A stretch of 64,000 nucleotides of DNA from Microbulbifer taiwanensis (lineage in GTDB: Bacteria; Pseudomonadota; Gammaproteobacteria; Pseudomonadales; Cellvibrionaceae), in assembly GCF_014904815.1 (NCBI RefSeq), contig NZ_JACZFR010000025.1:62001-126000 (forward strand). The letters run 5' to 3'. Both the position numbers and the translations under genes were made by a program. The notes beneath the pieces are model-generated. The model had not been told where the DNA came from. It did no database searches and saw only the letters and a program-made list of their open reading frames with translations. Below, piece after piece: positions 43,729 through 51,419 of the stretch (position 1 is its first letter; each line of letters opens with the position of its first letter).

Positions 43729-44535
43729 ATGTCGAGTCCTTTTCACGCGGCGCTGGCCGTCGCGCTGTCTTTGCTGACAGCGATTGTCAGGGCAGAAGAA
43801 AACGCCTATAGCGCCGAAGACGCCCTCTACCAGCTGGCCCCAACCGCGGTACTGACCCAGGGACTGCTGGAGGGCCCGACGCCCTTTCACCAGCTGTTGC
43901 GCTTCGGCGATTTCGGGCTCGGCGGCCTCAGCCCGGTGGACGGTGAAGTGATCCTGCTCGACGGCACTGTCTACCAGGCGCGCTATCCGGACGGGCGCCT
44001 GCGCGAAGTGGATCCGGAAGAGCGGACACCGTTCATGTTTATCAAACGCTTCGGTGATGATCTCCGTCTGCAACTGCCGCCGGTGGACAGTTACGACGAC
44101 GCTGTGCGCCAACTCGACCGGCAGCTGCCCAGCCCCAACCTGATTTACGCCCTGCGCATCGACGGCGAATTTGATTACCTGAAGCTGCGCAGCGTTCCGC
44201 CCCAGAAGCGGCCCTATCCCCCCATCGACCAGGTGGTGCGGGGACAGAGAATCTACGAGCGCGAAAATATCCGCGGCACCATCGTGGCCTTCCGCTTCCC
44301 CGCCTACCTGGGCAGTACCAGTGGCAGTGGCTACCACATGCATTTTGTCGACGCCGAACGCAAACTCGGCGGCCATCTACTGGATCTGCGCAGCCGGGTG
44401 GCGCTGGCAGTTTCCGTGGATGAGAGCCATGGACTCAACCTGGTACTGCCGGACGATGCGGCGTTTAAAGCGGCGGATTTCGACAGCCGGGCGGATTCAT
44501 CTGGCGCTTTCAATCGCGCCGTGCGACCGGACTAG
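43729..44535 (+). CDS. alsD: Acetolactate decarboxylase with signal peptide (exported)
   Basis: The enzyme converts 2-acetolactate to acetoin and CO2. The 268-residue sequence shows the family signatures: LLRFGDFGLGGLSPVDGEVILLDGTVYQ, KLRSVPPQKRPYPPI, GTIVAFRFPAYL, and the zinc site H203-x-H205 with H216 in GYHMHFVDAERKLGGHLLD. The HxH-x10-H spacing equals that of the structurally known Brevibacillus enzyme. Residues 1-22 (MSSPFHAALAVALSLLTAIVRA) form a Sec signal peptide, so it acts outside the cytoplasm, as the Brevibacillus enzyme does. GGGAGATATTT precedes the ATG. No acetolactate synthase is in the window. A role on leaked or environmental acetolactate, or on another 2-hydroxy-3-keto acid, is an inference. 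Confidence 0.92.
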   Translation: MSSPFHAALAVALSLLTAIVRAEENAYSAEDALYQLAPTAVLTQGLLEGPTPFHQLLRFGDFGLGGLSPVDGEVILLDGTVYQARYPDGRLREVDPEERTPFMFIKRFGDDLRLQLPPVDSYDDAVRQLDRQLPSPNLIYALRIDGEFDYLKLRSVPPQKRPYPPIDQVVRGQRIYERENIRGTIVAFRFPAYLGSTSGSGYHMHFVDAERKLGGHLLDLRSRVALAVSVDESHGLNLVLPDDAAFKAADFDSRADSSGAFNRAVRPD

Positions 44536-44537
44536 GC

Positions 44538-44635
44538 GGCGCCTGGACTTGGCTGGCGTCTAAACTGAAAGACCCGGGGTCGACAGCGCAGACTGCGCTG
44601 TCGGCTGATATTTACGCCTAGTCCAAGTCAGCGCC
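44538..44635. repeat. Palindromic element ending one base before the Lon-like protease start
   Basis: Outer arms 44538-44559 and 44614-44635 are imperfect inverted repeats (GGCGCCTGGACTTGGCTGGC against the complement of GCCTAGTCCAAGTCAGCGCC). Nested inside is a perfect 11-bp-arm hairpin at 44581-44603 (CGACAGCGCAG, A, complement). The right arm covers the place where a ribosome-binding site should be. Confidence 0.7.
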
Positions 44636-44636
44636 C

Positions 44637-47114
44637 ATGAATCCAGATCCTCTGCTACCGGAACAACTCTACCGACACTGCCCGCTGGAGTGGCTGGAAA
44701 TGGAGCCGGGGGCAGAAAAGAGTATCGAGAGTCGCCCCTTTGGCCAGGAGCGCGCGCTGGAGGCGCTGGCGTTTGCGCTGGATATGTCCGGCCGCGGTTA
44801 CAACCTCTATGTGGCCGGCTCGGTGGGGTTGGGCAAGCACGCGCTGGTGAAAAAGCGCATCTGCACCTGGGCGCAAAAGCAGGAGCAGGCCTCAGACCTC
44901 TGCTATATCCACAATTTCGACGCCGAACACAAACCGCGCGCCCTGGTACTGCCCGCCGGCACCGGGCGCCAGCTCGGGCGCGACATCGACAACCTGCTCG
45001 AGCACCTGCTGACCGCGATTCCCGATATCTTCAAAAGCGATGAGTACCGCGCGCGCCGGGACGAGCTCAAGCAGCAGGTGGAGGACCGCGAGGAACAGGC
45101 CTTTGCCGACCTGGTGGAACGCGCCAGGGAAATTGGTATCGGCGTGGTACGCACGCCCTCCGGTTACACCATAGGGCCGCTGGCCGACGGCGAATTTATT
45201 ACCCCGAAGCAGTTTTCCGAACTGCCGGAGGATGAGCAGCAGCGTCTCAAGGATAATATCGAAACGGTCAACGTCGACCTGAAGGAGACTCTCGGCCGCG
45301 GGCTGCGCTGGCACGAGAAGCTGGCCAAGGATCTGAAGCGATTAAACCGCGAGTTCCTGCATCTTACACTGGACGAACGCATCGACTGGCTGCGCCGGCG
45401 CTACCAGAGGTTGGATCAGGTGCAGGACTTTATCGAGCAGGTCCGCCGCCAGGTGGTCGAGAACGCCGACGACTTTCGCGCGGCCGGGGAGCGTGCACAG
45501 AAAGAGGGTGTCGCCGCCGGAAAACTGATCCGCGCCAGGGAGTTCACCCATTATCGCGTGAACATCCTGGTGGACAACGGCGATGCCCGGGGTGCGCCGG
45601 TGGTCTACGAGGACAACCCCACCTATACCAATCTGCTCGGGCGCATAGAGCACGAGTCGCAGATGGGCACACTGACCACCCACTTCAAGCTGATCAAGGG
45701 CGGCGCCTTGCACCGGGCCAACGGTGGCTGCCTGATCCTGGACGCTCACCGGGTATTGATGACGCCCTTCGTCTGGGAAACCCTGAAGCGGGCGCTGCGC
45801 TCGCGGGAAATGAAAATCCAGCCCCTGGAACTGCAGATGGGACTGCTGTCCACCACCACCCTGGAGCCGGAGCCGATACCACTGAACGTGAATCTAGTGC
45901 TGATCGGCGAGCGCTGGCTCTACTACCTGTTGAAAACCCACGACCCGGAATTCAAGCAGTTGTTCAAGGTCTACGCCGACTTTGCCGAGGACACGGCGCG
46001 GGAGCGTGACAGCGTGGCCGCCTACGCGCGGCGCATAGATGCCCTGGCAAAGCGGGAGCAGCTGCAACCGCTGTCGAAGGAGGCTCTGGCGCGGGTGGTG
46101 GAGCAGGCCGCGCGCCTGGCCGGGGATGCGGAAAAACTGTCGCTGCACGGTGAGCGCCTGGCCGATTTACTGCGCGAGGCGGACTACTGGTGTCGGCGCG
46201 AAGAGGCCGATCGGGTAGAGCGGGCGCATGTGCAGAAAGCCATAGAACAGCGCGAATACCGCCAGCGCCAGTGGCAGGAACGGCTGCAGGAATCCATCGC
46301 CCGCGACATACTGATGATCGACACCGCGGGCGAACAGGTGGCGCAGGTCAACGGCCTTTCCGTCATCCAGCTCGGCGACATCGCTTTCGGTCGTCCCTCG
46401 CGCATCACCGCCACCGCGCGCCTTGGCAGCGGCAAAATGGTGGATATAGAGCGCGAGTCGGAACTGGGCGGTCCGCTGCATTCCAAAGGTGTGCTTATCC
46501 TGCAGTCTTTCCTCGCTAACCGCTATGCCGCTTCCCAGCCGCTGTCCCTGTCCGCCAGCCTGGTGTTCGAGCAGTCCTACGGCCCGGTCGACGGCGACAG
46601 CGCCTCACTCGCCGAACTCTGCGCGCTGTTGTCCGCTGTTGCGCTGGTGCCGCTGCGGCAGAATTTTGCCGTCACCGGCTCAGTCAACCAACTGGGGCAG
46701 GTGCAGGCTGTGGGCGGCGTCAACGAGAAGATCGAGGGCTTCTTCGATATCTGCAAAGAGCGCGGGCTCAGCGGTGAGCAGGGGGTAATTATTCCCGCAG
46801 CCAATGTGCAACACCTGATGCTCAAGGACGAAGTGGTGGAAGCGGTGCGCGCACAGAAGTTTTCTGTCTATGCAGTGACGGGCGTGGATCAGGCCCTGGC
46901 CCTGTTGACGGGGCTCGAGGCGGGCGCTGCGAATGCACAGGGTGAATATCCGGGGGATTCCTTCAACGGACGGGTGCAGGTGCGACTGCGGGAGCTAGAG
47001 GAAAATCGCTCGCGGATGTTGCAGCGGGATCTGGATAGGCTTGAACCGGAACCCTCAAGATCTGAATCAACCAGGGATGGCCCGCCCGATACTCCCGGAG
47101 GGGACAGCTATTGA
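44637..47114 (+). CDS. Lon-related ATP-dependent protease (LonB/YcbZ-like group)
   Basis: The 825-residue protein has an N-terminal helical region starting LPEQLYRHCPLEWLEM, as in this family. A P-loop-like VAGSVGLGKHALVKK (about residues 60-74) follows, then a long coiled-coil insertion (about 125-290), AAA elements including NGGCLILDAHRVLM, and a C-terminal Lon protease domain. The catalytic dyad is S655 in GDSASLAEL and K698 in GGVNEKIEGF. The 43-residue spacing matches E. coli Lon. The P-loop ends GLGKH instead of the usual GK(S/T), so ATP binding may be altered. The start codon lacks a Shine-Dalgarno and abuts a palindromic element. Confidence 0.92.
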   Translation: MNPDPLLPEQLYRHCPLEWLEMEPGAEKSIESRPFGQERALEALAFALDMSGRGYNLYVAGSVGLGKHALVKKRICTWAQKQEQASDLCYIHNFDAEHKPRALVLPAGTGRQLGRDIDNLLEHLLTAIPDIFKSDEYRARRDELKQQVEDREEQAFADLVERAREIGIGVVRTPSGYTIGPLADGEFITPKQFSELPEDEQQRLKDNIETVNVDLKETLGRGLRWHEKLAKDLKRLNREFLHLTLDERIDWLRRRYQRLDQVQDFIEQVRRQVVENADDFRAAGERAQKEGVAAGKLIRAREFTHYRVNILVDNGDARGAPVVYEDNPTYTNLLGRIEHESQMGTLTTHFKLIKGGALHRANGGCLILDAHRVLMTPFVWETLKRALRSREMKIQPLELQMGLLSTTTLEPEPIPLNVNLVLIGERWLYYLLKTHDPEFKQLFKVYADFAEDTARERDSVAAYARRIDALAKREQLQPLSKEALARVVEQAARLAGDAEKLSLHGERLADLLREADYWCRREEADRVERAHVQKAIEQREYRQRQWQERLQESIARDILMIDTAGEQVAQVNGLSVIQLGDIAFGRPSRITATARLGSGKMVDIERESELGGPLHSKGVLILQSFLANRYAASQPLSLSASLVFEQSYGPVDGDSASLAELCALLSAVALVPLRQNFAVTGSVNQLGQVQAVGGVNEKIEGFFDICKERGLSGEQGVIIPAANVQHLMLKDEVVEAVRAQKFSVYAVTGVDQALALLTGLEAGAANAQGEYPGDSFNGRVQVRLRELEENRSRMLQRDLDRLEPEPSRSESTRDGPPDTPGGDSY

Positions 47115-47228
47115 TCTGGAAATTTTTGGAGAGTCGGGCTGACTGTGAAGTATTTCTTTAACAGTTGTATGAAACAGATGCGGCGGTTGCCTGCCAATGT
47201 CAGCCTTCCGGCGAATAGGGTGAGGACT

Positions 47229-48104
47229 ATGTTTGGGAAATTGTCTGTTAGCGAACTTCGTTCAGGCCGCAAAGGCGCAATTGTTGTCGCAGCTTTAGGC
47301 ATTCTGTTGCTTCAATTGCTGGCGGGGTGCGACACAAAGCCGGAGGTGACCGGCGTTGGCGCCGGGCTCTCCTTCGATATCGAGTATGTACCCAAGGGCC
47401 CGGATGCAAATGTATATTCTGCCAAGTATATCTGTGGCGAAACGAAAACAGATCACCCGCTGGTGCGAGCCGTCTATCGATCGGAAATCAGTATCGTCAA
47501 CCCAGATGATAATAACTCCCACGAAGTCTCCTGGCGTGCCGCCTTTGTCTATCCGGCGACGCCGCCGGCTACCAGCCCTGAAGAGCAATTTATCGGTCCT
47601 TTCAGGGGTATCGAGATTAACTGTGGGGACATACGCAAGAAACTGTCTGAGGCCGACCAGCAGCCATCCCACGCCATTGATGACGATGAGCCGCTGATCA
47701 AGGGTTATATCATTGTCAACGCCTCTTCGAACCGCATCCGGGTCACCGGGGCCTATACCGCTCTGCACAAGCAGATTCACGGCAATCAAATTGTCGACCT
47801 GGTTCCCAAGGCATCCTGCGAGCTGACAGATGGAGGCATCGTTGTTTCGGTGCTGAATCAGGGAGAGGGCAACGCCCCGGCAACCACAACCGAAATCGCG
47901 TTCGCCGGTAATCCGCCTATCAGCCTGGATACGCCACCGCTCGCCCCTGGAGAGGAAACCGAATTCGAACCGGTGCCGCTGCCGGATCCGGATGCACAGT
48001 CGGTAAACTTCACCGTGACCGCCGATGCCACCGGGCAGGTAGATGAGTCGAACGAAGGGAACAATCAGCTCGCGGTTGTTTGCGAGTTTACTCCTGGGGG
48101 CTGA
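47229..48104 (+). CDS. CARDB-domain lipoprotein of unknown function
   Basis: ATG at 47229 follows GGTGAGG (3-bp spacing) and yields MFGKLSVSELRSGRKGAIVVAALGILLLQLLAGC, a lipoprotein signal with lipobox LLAGC; a GTG 84 bp upstream is an alternative. The mature protein has a beta-rich first part of about 160 residues of unknown type. A CARDB domain follows (VSVLNQGEGNAPATTTEIAF, then VTADATGQVDESNEGNNQLAV), an Ig-like adhesion module. Codon use and GC content are lower than in neighbouring genes, which might mean recent acquisition. Function is unknown; a surface or periplasmic binding role is likely. Confidence 0.75.
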   Translation: MFGKLSVSELRSGRKGAIVVAALGILLLQLLAGCDTKPEVTGVGAGLSFDIEYVPKGPDANVYSAKYICGETKTDHPLVRAVYRSEISIVNPDDNNSHEVSWRAAFVYPATPPATSPEEQFIGPFRGIEINCGDIRKKLSEADQQPSHAIDDDEPLIKGYIIVNASSNRIRVTGAYTALHKQIHGNQIVDLVPKASCELTDGGIVVSVLNQGEGNAPATTTEIAFAGNPPISLDTPPLAPGEETEFEPVPLPDPDAQSVNFTVTADATGQVDESNEGNNQLAVVCEFTPGG

Positions 48105-48738
48105 TTCGCAGAATATGGCGATGGGCCTGTGCGGCAGTTTGACGAGCGCTGGGCGGTGTCGGCTTTGCCGCGCACAGGGCGGCAGTCAGGCATACGTCGA
48201 GAGGGTTTTAGCACTGTGGATTCTGTACCGCAAAGCGGGTTGGTTCAGGCCAAATCCATCACCGGTCGCCAAAAGCAGGCGGTTGGCGCTGCTCACTTGC
48301 TGATACTTCTCAGGCAAATATGTTTCACCGCTTCCTGCCATTCTTTCCTTTTGTGATACCTGTCCATTATTTGTATGACGCTCGTGGCAAAAACAGTCGC
48401 TATTTGTGACAGAAGCTTACTGCCCTGAGGATAACGGGTTGGAACACTCGCACCACAAAAGAAGATTTCACCTAATAATCCCCATGTATTGCAATGGTCA
48501 TCCTTAATGGCACTTAAAACATTCTCACTTGTAACAAACTTACCCGGCATTGACCGGGTTCTTTGTGATCTCTTCCCGGGACATTGCCCGTCTTGACCGA
48601 TTTGAATACTCTGACCGCACAACAATAGCGCGCCCATAAATCGGGCTGCTCAAAAAGTACTCGCCGCACGCTTGAGTCTGGGGTATCGGACGGCGTGACG
48701 CTCGATTAAATAACGATAACGAGAGAGGACGGGCAGAC
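48105..48738. other. 634-bp intergenic region, no gene recognised
   Basis: This stretch is lower in GC than its surroundings and has only short open frames on both strands without ribosome sites or recognisable domains. It lies upstream of a TonB-dependent receptor and probably holds its promoter; GATAACGAGAGAGG just before that gene is its ribosome site. I see no palindromic repeat family here, unlike most other spacers in the window. Confidence 0.5.
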
Positions 48739-51342
48739 ATGTATTCCCATTCATTTAAAAAACCCCTGTCGCTGGCCATCGCCGCGGCTCTGGCCATTCC
48801 TGTCGGTAGCGCCCTGGCGCAGGAGCAGCAGGCACCATCTGCCGATCAGGCGATGGAAGAGGTCGTCACTATCGGCACACGCAAGGAAGGCGTTTCCCCC
48901 ACGGAAACCCTGTCCCCGGTAGATGTGGTCGGCGGCGCCAAGCTGGCGGACCAGGCCAGTTTTGACCTGACCGAGTCCCTGGCCAAGATAGCGCCGTCAT
49001 TCAATACCCAGCGCTTCCCGATCGCCGACGGCACGGCGTTTATCCGCCCGGTGACCCTGCGCAACCTGTCCCCGGACCAGACGCTGGTGCTGGTCAACGG
49101 CACCCGCCGCCACCGCTCCGCGCTGGTGAACCTGCAGCTGGCACCGCTGGGTACCAACAACCAGGGTGCCCAGGCGGTGGATTTTTCCGCGATCCCGTCG
49201 ATGGCGATTGAGCGCGTGGAGGTGCTGCGCGATGGCGCCTCGGCCCAGTACGGTTCCGATGCCATTGCCGGCGTAGTCAATGTGGTGCTGAAGGACGCCG
49301 CCGAGGGCGTCAGTGTCTCCGCGCAGACCGGCGAGTATTTCGAGGGGGATGGCACCCGCACCAGCCTGGCGGCCAATGCCGGCTTTGGGCTGGGTGAAAA
49401 CGGCTTTGTAAATGCCACTGTCGAGCACTCCACCGCCGACAAGACCTGGCGCGGCGCCGCGCGCCCGGATGCGGAGTTTGTCGGCTCCGTGGTGGGCGAA
49501 GACTTGGTGCCCCTGGACGGCCTCGGTCAGCGCTGGGGCGATCCTGAAGTGGAAACCACCAAGCTGTTCGTAAACGCGGGTTTTGATCTGAACGACAGTG
49601 TCGAGCTGTACGGTAACTTCGGTTACTCCGATAACTCCACAATATCGGATTTCTTCTACCGTGGTCCGGTGCTGGATCCAGAACATGAATTTGGCGCCCG
49701 GCCGACCTTGCAGAAAGATGAGAACGGCGACTTTATGCCCGACCCGGCGCCACAGTCCCTGATAAATAGCATCACCGCTCAGGGATTGAATCCGTCCGAC
49801 TACCTGGTGGCGGATGGCAGCAGTCCCAGTGGCTATGTGCTGCGCAACCCCATCTACACCCAGTTCCCCGGTGGCTATAACCCGCAATTCGGCGCCGATA
49901 TCGAGGATATCTCCGTCGTGTTCGGTGCCCGCGGCGAACTGGCCTCCGGCATGAGCTGGGACCTGCGCGCGCGCAGCGCCGAGAACGAGGTGTCCTATGT
50001 ACTGAAGGATTCTATTAATCCGAGTCTGGGTGCACTTTCTCCGACCACGTTTAAACCCGGGACACTGACCCAGGAAGAGAGCAGCGTAAACGCGGACTTC
50101 GTACAGCCGATTGATGTGGCAGCCTTCTCTTCGCCGCTGAACCTGGCGTTTGGCGCCGAGTGGCGCGAGGAGACCTACAAGATAGGTGCCGGTGACGAGG
50201 CGTCCATTGCCGTTGGGCCGACCGCGGCCATATTCGGCGTCGGTTCCGACGGTTTCCAGGGCTTCCCCACCGAAGCCGAGGGCAGCTACAGCAGTGAGAG
50301 TGTGGCAGCCTATGTCGACCTGGAAGCGGATGTGACGGATCAACTGACATTGGGTGCGGCGCTGCGCTTCGAGGACTACGACCTGTTCGGCTCCACTTCC
50401 GATTGGAAGCTGTCTGCGCGCTACGACTTCAACGAGGCCTTCGCACTGCGCGCCACGGCCAATACCGGCTTCCGTGCACCCACTCCGGGCCAGGTCAATA
50501 CGCTCAACGTGACCACCACTGCCCAGGCTGGCGGCGGACTGATTCCGAGCGGTACCTATCCGGTGGATCACCCGTTGGCGCAGGCCCTGGGCTCCACTGC
50601 ACTGAATCCGGAGGAGTCGACCAGCTTTACGCTCGGTGCTGTTATCAACCCGCTGGATAACACCAGCATCACCATCGACTACTACAACATCGATATCGAG
50701 GATCGCCTGGCACTGCGCAACAACAAGATTGGCGCTGCCGAGGTGGCGATGTTGACCAATGCCGGTATCGCGGATGCGGACCTGCTGCTGGACAGCAACG
50801 TCAACTACTTTACCAACGCCTTCGATTCTGAAGTGAGCGGTATCGACCTGGCGATTACCAGCGACTTTGATCTGGCCGGCGGCCTGCTGACCGTAGACCT
50901 GCGCCACAACTACAACCAGCAGGAAGTCACCAAAGTGGCGCCCAACACGATCAATGCCACCCGTGTATTCGACTTCGAAAATCAGGTGCCCAGCCAGCGC
51001 AGCACCCTGACCTTCGATTACGATACCGGCGGCATACTGGCTGGCTACCTGCGTTTCAATCGCTATGGCGATTGGGAATCCACTGGCGGACAGCTGGAGG
51101 CGGATGGCAACGATACCTCCAACGCCACCAGCTATGGCGCTGAGATACTGACGGATATCGAAGCCCGTTTCACGCTCGCGGAAAATTACACCATCGCATT
51201 GGGTGGCGAGAATATTTTCGATGTGGAAGCGGATGAAGAAGGCGACGGAACTCTGCAGTTCCTGGGTGCGCGCCAGTCCCTGACTTCACCCTTCGGCTTT
51301 AACGGCGGCTTCTGGTACCTGCGCGCGAGCGCGAATTTCTAA
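48739..51342 (+). CDS. TonB-dependent outer-membrane receptor
   Basis: The 867-residue protein has a signal peptide (LAIAAALAIPVGSALAQ) and a TonB-box-like segment (EEVVTIGTRKEG). A plug domain follows (RNLSPDQTLVLVNGTRRHRS, IERVEVLRDGASAQYGSDAIAGVVNVVLK), then a 22-strand barrel ending in FWYLRASANF. The ligand is unknown; plug features resemble receptors for organic substrates as well as siderophores. GAGAGAGG lies upstream of the ATG. A rho-independent terminator follows at 51371. It converges with a second, unrelated TonB-dependent receptor. Confidence 0.94.
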   Translation: MYSHSFKKPLSLAIAAALAIPVGSALAQEQQAPSADQAMEEVVTIGTRKEGVSPTETLSPVDVVGGAKLADQASFDLTESLAKIAPSFNTQRFPIADGTAFIRPVTLRNLSPDQTLVLVNGTRRHRSALVNLQLAPLGTNNQGAQAVDFSAIPSMAIERVEVLRDGASAQYGSDAIAGVVNVVLKDAAEGVSVSAQTGEYFEGDGTRTSLAANAGFGLGENGFVNATVEHSTADKTWRGAARPDAEFVGSVVGEDLVPLDGLGQRWGDPEVETTKLFVNAGFDLNDSVELYGNFGYSDNSTISDFFYRGPVLDPEHEFGARPTLQKDENGDFMPDPAPQSLINSITAQGLNPSDYLVADGSSPSGYVLRNPIYTQFPGGYNPQFGADIEDISVVFGARGELASGMSWDLRARSAENEVSYVLKDSINPSLGALSPTTFKPGTLTQEESSVNADFVQPIDVAAFSSPLNLAFGAEWREETYKIGAGDEASIAVGPTAAIFGVGSDGFQGFPTEAEGSYSSESVAAYVDLEADVTDQLTLGAALRFEDYDLFGSTSDWKLSARYDFNEAFALRATANTGFRAPTPGQVNTLNVTTTAQAGGGLIPSGTYPVDHPLAQALGSTALNPEESTSFTLGAVINPLDNTSITIDYYNIDIEDRLALRNNKIGAAEVAMLTNAGIADADLLLDSNVNYFTNAFDSEVSGIDLAITSDFDLAGGLLTVDLRHNYNQQEVTKVAPNTINATRVFDFENQVPSQRSTLTFDYDTGGILAGYLRFNRYGDWESTGGQLEADGNDTSNATSYGAEILTDIEARFTLAENYTIALGGENIFDVEADEEGDGTLQFLGARQSLTSPFGFNGGFWYLRASANF

Positions 51343-51370
51343 CAGTCCTGTCATTTTTTGCGCATTGATA

Positions 51371-51398
51371 GGCCGGCGCTTGGCGCCGGCCTTTTTTT
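51371..51398 (+). terminator. Rho-independent terminator after the TonB-dependent receptor
   Basis: GGCCGGCGC and GCGCCGGCC form a 9-bp stem with a short TTG loop, followed directly by seven T residues. It is the clearest intrinsic terminator in the window. Confidence 0.92.
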
Positions 51399-51419
51399 GT
51401 GGAGAAAAAGAGGGATGAA

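Noticed and set aside
44231..44637. Search for an acetolactate synthase or acetoin dehydrogenase partner next to the decarboxylase
   Set aside because: No such gene is present on either strand nearby; neighbours are the Lon-like protease and the propeller protein.
48293..48637. 114-codon minus-strand frame in the 634-bp spacer before the TonB-dependent receptor
   Set aside because: No ribosome site, no family resemblance, and no signal or membrane pattern; left as unassigned spacer.
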